Origin: Nevskia ramosa DSM 11499
GTDB taxonomy: Bacteria > Pseudomonadota > Gammaproteobacteria > Nevskiales > Nevskiaceae
Assembly: GCF_000420645.1 (NCBI RefSeq)
Contig: NZ_ATVI01000005.1
Span: 1,224,357 to 1,288,356, forward strand
DNA length: 64,000 nucleotides
Direction: 5' to 3'
This document shows positions 60,419 through 64,000 of this stretch, one piece after another (position 1 is the stretch's first letter; every line of letters begins with the position of its first letter). The notes beneath the pieces were generated by a model that had not been told where the DNA came from, searched no databases, and saw nothing but the letters and a program-made list of their open reading frames with translations. Position numbers and translations under genes: made by a program.

Positions 60419-61501
60419 ATGAGTCAATTACAAGGTCGTGCCCAAGGCATCGACGTTGCCCATGTGCTGAAGAACATCGCCTGGGCGGTCGGCCTGATCG
60501 TGCTGTTTGCCGTGGTCGGCCGCTTTCTTCTGCTGGTGTTCGCAGCCGCCCTGATCGCCGTGGCATTCAGCATTCTGGCCAGATTGGTCAAGCGATGGAC
60601 CGGCATGTCGACCACAGCCGCTCTCGGCATCGTCTGCGTGGTGATACTGGCACTGCTGGTCGTGCTGGGCATCTTCAGCGGCCCGAGTCTGATCGACCAG
60701 GGCCAGCAACTCGGCACGCAGTTGATGACCTGGCAGAAGGAAACGCACGGATGGCTCGGCCAACGTGGCTGGGGTCGGCAACTGCTCGAACGACTCAACT
60801 CGGGACAAGGCACTGAAGCCGTGAGTCAGGCGGGCGGGGCCGTGATGGGGATCTTCGGTGCGCTCGGCGCATTGCTGGTCGCCGTTGCGGCAGCGCTGTA
60901 CTTCGCCGGCGATCCCGGCTTGTACGTCCACGGCGTGATCCGGCTGTTTCCGCCGGAACGTCGTGAGCGCATGCGCGAGATCTTCGACGCCTGCGGCGCA
61001 ACGCTGAGCCGCTGGTTGCTGGGTCAGGCCATCGGCATGGCTTTCGTCACGATACTGGTCTATGTCGGCCTGACGGTACTGGGCGTGCCGCTGGCGCCAC
61101 TGCTGGCGCTGATTGCCGGCTTGCTGAATTTCGTGCCGTACGTCGGCGCCTTCGCCGGTTCGGTACCGGCGCTGATGGTGGCCGCCAATGGCGATCCGCA
61201 AACGATGATCTGGGTCGCCGTGCTGTTCCTGGCCGTGCAGATGATCCACGGCTACGTCATCGATCCGCGCATTCAGGAAAAGACCGCCAGTCTGCCGCCG
61301 GCCATGTCGATCCTGTCGCAGACCGTGCTCGGCATGCTGTTCGGCATCATCGGCATCGTGCTGGCAACGCCGATCCTCGCCGTGCTCATCACCATTGTCC
61401 GCATGGCCTATGTCGAGGACGTGCTGGAGCAACCCAAGGAGGCGGTGGATGACTCGCTTGCCGTCGCAGACGAGCCCGCCGCTGCTCTGGAGCAAGCTTA
61501 G
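60419..61501 (+). CDS. AI-2E family transporter (UPF0118)
   Basis: A 360-residue polytopic inner-membrane protein with about eight hydrophobic helices. P-Y-V-G-A-F-A-G-S-V-P-A and the final G-I-V-L-A-T-P-I-L-A-V fit the AI-2E (PerM/YdiK-like) family, whose substrate is mostly unsettled. ATG 60419 is chosen; the frame is open to 60338. Its stop overlaps the stop of ku on the other strand. Confidence 0.88.
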   Translation: MSQLQGRAQGIDVAHVLKNIAWAVGLIVLFAVVGRFLLLVFAAALIAVAFSILARLVKRWTGMSTTAALGIVCVVILALLVVLGIFSGPSLIDQGQQLGTQLMTWQKETHGWLGQRGWGRQLLERLNSGQGTEAVSQAGGAVMGIFGALGALLVAVAAALYFAGDPGLYVHGVIRLFPPERRERMREIFDACGATLSRWLLGQAIGMAFVTILVYVGLTVLGVPLAPLLALIAGLLNFVPYVGAFAGSVPALMVAANGDPQTMIWVAVLFLAVQMIHGYVIDPRIQEKTASLPPAMSILSQTVLGMLFGIIGIVLATPILAVLITIVRMAYVEDVLEQPKEAVDDSLAVADEPAAALEQA

Positions 61502-62370
61502 CCAGCGCGTTTCCGTTTCGGCTTGCTGGCGGCTTTTTCGGCCGCCGCAGGCTGCGCATGACCGGCTCCTTGCTTGCGCTTCGCCAGGCTGTTGGCAAGG
61601 AGTTCGGTCAGGTCGATGACGTTCGAGCCCCGTGCTTCGGTCGGGGCTTCTTCGATCGGCTCCACATGCTCGGTTTCGCCTGCCTTGATCTTCCGACTGA
61701 CCAGCTTGTTGATCGCCGTGCTGAAGCTGTCGGTGTAGTCCTTGTGCTGCCATTTCGCGGTCATGTCGTGGATGAGCTGGGCGCCCATCTTCAGTTCACC
61801 GGCCTTGAGGCTGGCGGCAGCTTTTCCGGCGGCCGGAAGCTTCAAGCCTTCGGTCGAACGGATCTCGCTTTCCCAGCGGATGGTGTTGAGCATCAAGGCT
61901 GAACCGAGCGGCATCAAGGCCGCCAGATGTTCCTTGGTGTGCATGATGATCCGGGCGATGCCGATCACGTCGGCGGTCAGCATCGATTCGCGCAGCAGCG
62001 CGTAGACCTTCCCGCTCTTGCCGACCGGCTCGAGGATGTACGGCTTCTCCAGCAGCGGGAAGGCGATCTCGCTGGCCTTGACGAAGCATTCGATCTCGAT
62101 GGTCTGAGTCGATTTCGGGAAGGCCGCCTTGATCTCGTCTTCGCTGAGCACGACGTATTCGCCATCTTCCTGCTTGATGCCCTTGACGACGTTTTCCTTG
62201 GCGATATCACGGCCGGTGCGCTTGTTGACGCGCTTGTAGCCCACCGGGTCCATCGAGCGTTTGTCGAGCCAGTCGAAATCGATGCCGCTGTCCTCGGTCG
62301 CGGGATACAGGGCTATGGGGATGTGCACGAGCCCGAAGGTGATCGCACCTTTCCATACGGGACGCGGCAT
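61498..62370 (-). CDS. ku: Ku protein of non-homologous end joining
   Basis: Homodimeric DNA-end-binding protein of bacterial NHEJ, 290 residues. W-K-G-A-I-T-F-G-L-V-H-I-P-I, G-Y-K-R-V-N-K-R-T-G and the long central A-L-L-R-E-S-M-L-T-A-D-V-I-G-I-A are characteristic. The C-terminal tail is Lys-rich, as in Ku proteins that bind ends and recruit LigD. The gene lies 35 bases after the ligD stop, same strand, so the two form one operon. Confidence 0.96.
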   Translation of the reverse strand: MPRPVWKGAITFGLVHIPIALYPATEDSGIDFDWLDKRSMDPVGYKRVNKRTGRDIAKENVVKGIKQEDGEYVVLSEDEIKAAFPKSTQTIEIECFVKASEIAFPLLEKPYILEPVGKSGKVYALLRESMLTADVIGIARIIMHTKEHLAALMPLGSALMLNTIRWESEIRSTEGLKLPAAGKAAASLKAGELKMGAQLIHDMTAKWQHKDYTDSFSTAINKLVSRKIKAGETEHVEPIEEAPTEARGSNVIDLTELLANSLAKRKQGAGHAQPAAAEKAASKPKRKRAG

Positions 62371-62405
62371 GGGGTTTCTCCTAGGGTGAACAAGTGGGTG
62401 GCAGT

Positions 62406-64000
62406 TCAGGCTTTGTAGTCCAGCAACTTCATCGCCGCCGTCAGGCTGCAGGCGGAATCGGCGTAGTCCTTCCAGGGATCGTTGCCGCGATCGAGGCGGG
62501 TATGGACGCTGGCCACCGTCCAGTGATCGCCGCCACGCAGCGACGCCAGTTCCTGCCAGTTCACCGGTACCGAAATGCCGAGGCCGGATCGGGCGCGTGC
62601 CGACCAGGCCGAGACGGTGCTGGCACCGGGACCGTTGCGCAGGTAATCGATGTAGATCTTGCCGATGCGATTCTTCGGGCCACTCTTGGCGACGAAGCGC
62701 TGAGGCAGCGCCTTTGCCAGATGCTGGACGACCGTCTGCGCGAAGCCTTTGACCGTGTCCCGGTCATGGCGCCTGAGCAGCGGCACGACCACGTGCAGAC
62801 CCTTGCCGCCGCTGGTCTTCAGGAAGCCCGGCAAGCCGAGCTGCTTCAGGAAGGCATGCATCAGTTCCGCGGCTTCCTGCACCTGCGGCCAGGCGATGCC
62901 GGCACCGGGGTCAAGATCGAAGATCATGCGGTCGGCACGCGCCACCGAACGGTTCGAGGTGTTCAGCGTGTGGAACTCGACGACGTTCCATTGCGCCGCC
63001 GACAGCAGGCCCGCCTTGTTGGTCACTTCAAGCATCGGCGGATGCTCGGGGTCGAGCCTGGTATCGAGCTTGCGAACGCCGGGCAGCTTTTCCGTCCCGG
63101 CATGCTTCTGGAAGAACTGCTGTCCGGCAACGCCATCCGGTGCGCGCAGCAGTGCTACCGGCCGGCCTTTCAGATGATCGATCATCAGATCGCCGACCAG
63201 GCCGTAATAGCGGACCAGGTCGAGCTTGGTGGTGCCGGTCTGCGTATCGATGACGCGCTCAGGATGGGTGACCTTGAGGCGCGACGCCGGGGCAGTGCCT
63301 TTCATGTCGATGCTCTTTTCGCGGACGATCGCCGCTGCGGGTTTGTCGGCTCGCAAGCCCCGGAATACGGCATGCCGCAGCTGGCCCTGCGCGGTCCACT
63401 GCGCGAAGGACACTTCGGCAATCAGCTTGGGCGTGACCCAGTGCGGCTTGCCGTCGACTTTCGGTGTCCTGGCCAAGGGGCATTGCTTGATGGTCAGTTT
63501 CTCGAGCTGGCTCGTCAGTCCCAGCAGGCGCCGCCGATCGAAACCGCTGCCGACCTTGCCGGCATAGCGAAGCGCGCCTTTCTCGTCATGCACGGCGAGC
63601 AGCAGCGCGCCGAAGCCGCTGCGCGAGCCTTGCGGATCGGTGTAGCCGACGATCACGAACTCCTGCCGCTGGCCGCATTTCAGCTTGATCCAGTCCGGCG
63701 AGCGCCGCGAGACGTAATTCGAATCGCCGCGCTTGGCGATGATGCCTTCCAGACCGAGCCGGCAGGCAGAGACTTTCACGCTCTCCGGGTCACCGTCGAA
63801 GGCGCCGCTGAAACGAATCTGCTCGGATCGCGTTGTGCCTTTTGCGTCGGTGAGCAGGCTTTGCAGCAGCGCGCGCCGCGCGTCCAGTCTCGTCTTGCGC
63901 AGGTCATGGCCGTCCAGGAACGGCAGATCGAACAGATAGAGGATGAGACCTTCGGGCGTCTCCGATTCCAGCGCCTGTTGCAGGGCGCCGAAGTCCGGTA
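62406..64000 (-). CDS. ligD: ATP-dependent DNA ligase D, partial (5' end outside window)
   Basis: Multifunctional NHEJ ligase, 531 residues visible. The frame stays open to the right edge, and the part present reads from the end of the ligase domain (G-L-E-G-I-I-A-K-R, W-I-K-L-K) through the linker to the polymerase domain (R-V-I-D-T-Q-T-G, L-L-R-A-P-D-G-V, F-D-L-D-P-G). So the order is ligase then polymerase; any phosphoesterase domain would lie to the right or before the ligase. Paired with ku. Confidence 0.95.
   Translation of the reverse strand, partial: PDFGALQQALESETPEGLILYLFDLPFLDGHDLRKTRLDARRALLQSLLTDAKGTTRSEQIRFSGAFDGDPESVKVSACRLGLEGIIAKRGDSNYVSRRSPDWIKLKCGQRQEFVIVGYTDPQGSRSGFGALLLAVHDEKGALRYAGKVGSGFDRRRLLGLTSQLEKLTIKQCPLARTPKVDGKPHWVTPKLIAEVSFAQWTAQGQLRHAVFRGLRADKPAAAIVREKSIDMKGTAPASRLKVTHPERVIDTQTGTTKLDLVRYYGLVGDLMIDHLKGRPVALLRAPDGVAGQQFFQKHAGTEKLPGVRKLDTRLDPEHPPMLEVTNKAGLLSAAQWNVVEFHTLNTSNRSVARADRMIFDLDPGAGIAWPQVQEAAELMHAFLKQLGLPGFLKTSGGKGLHVVVPLLRRHDRDTVKGFAQTVVQHLAKALPQRFVAKSGPKNRIGKIYIDYLRNGPGASTVSAWSARARSGLGISVPVNWQELASLRGGDHWTVASVHTRLDRGNDPWKDYADSACSLTAAMKLLDYKA

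Overview
The window is a chromosomal segment of a GC-rich Gram-negative bacterium. Outer-membrane lipoproteins, a TonB-dependent receptor, RND efflux and a possible LpxO-type hydroxylase all point to a Gram-negative envelope. The gene style (E. coli-like IlvD and SodB, a haloalkane dehalogenase, PF10118 hydrolases, DUF2277, DUF1615, DUF2834) suggests a gammaproteobacterium of the Nevskia/Solimonas kind. That placement is inference; no rRNA gene is present. I found no rRNA, tRNA, CRISPR array, insertion sequence or prophage.

Layout. 1-2.4 kb: a DipZ-type thioredoxin (cut by the left edge), a membrane-anchored MsrA and an M24 peptidase-like gene. 2.4-11 kb: a drug-efflux locus. A NodT-type outer-membrane channel and an MFS pump run left; a TetR regulator, an RND adaptor and pump, and a frameshifted glutathione S-transferase run right. 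Near-identical operator-like repeats lie on both sides of tetR. 11-14.8 kb: PanE-like reductase, two VOC-fold proteins, a transglutaminase-like protease and a second GST.

14.9-18.3 kb is the outlier. It is an AT-richer two-gene island encoding a NYN-domain (PIN-like) nuclease with a cysteine-rich insertion, and a 751-residue NACHT/STAND-like NTPase starting 6 bases after it. I regard this pair as a candidate undescribed anti-phage or RNA-targeting conflict system and as the main discovery lead of the window.

18.4-34 kb: DUF2277 and DUF1615 genes, an AEC permease, haloalkane dehalogenase, a Crp/Fnr regulator, a MalT/LuxR-type regulator, two PF10118 hydrolases, a CHK-like phosphotransferase, an alpha/beta hydrolase divergent from an HxlR regulator with a 16-bp palindrome between them, and DJ-1/PfpI and GlxA-type genes. 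34-45.7 kb: truncated haemoglobin, an M66-like metalloprotease lipoprotein, a stress-type glycine-zipper protein, an Asp/Asn hydroxylase-like enzyme, a GlyGly-CTERM-like surface protein divergent from an ECF sigma factor plus Ser/Thr kinase pair, and an M28-like lipoprotein.

45.8-49.3 kb is a vitamin B12 uptake unit: cobalamin riboswitch, BtuB receptor, a propeller-like lipoprotein and a terminator. 49.3-58.1 kb: a GH5 glycosidase resembling endoglycoceramidase, a YghU-type GST, a TetR/epoxide-hydrolase pair, a beta-carbonic anhydrase, a LysR regulator divergent from ilvD, and an M14 carboxypeptidase. 58.2-64 kb is a stress and DNA-repair end: Fe superoxide dismutase, topoisomerase IB, an AI-2E-type permease, and Ku plus LigD (cut by the right edge), the bacterial non-homologous end-joining pair.
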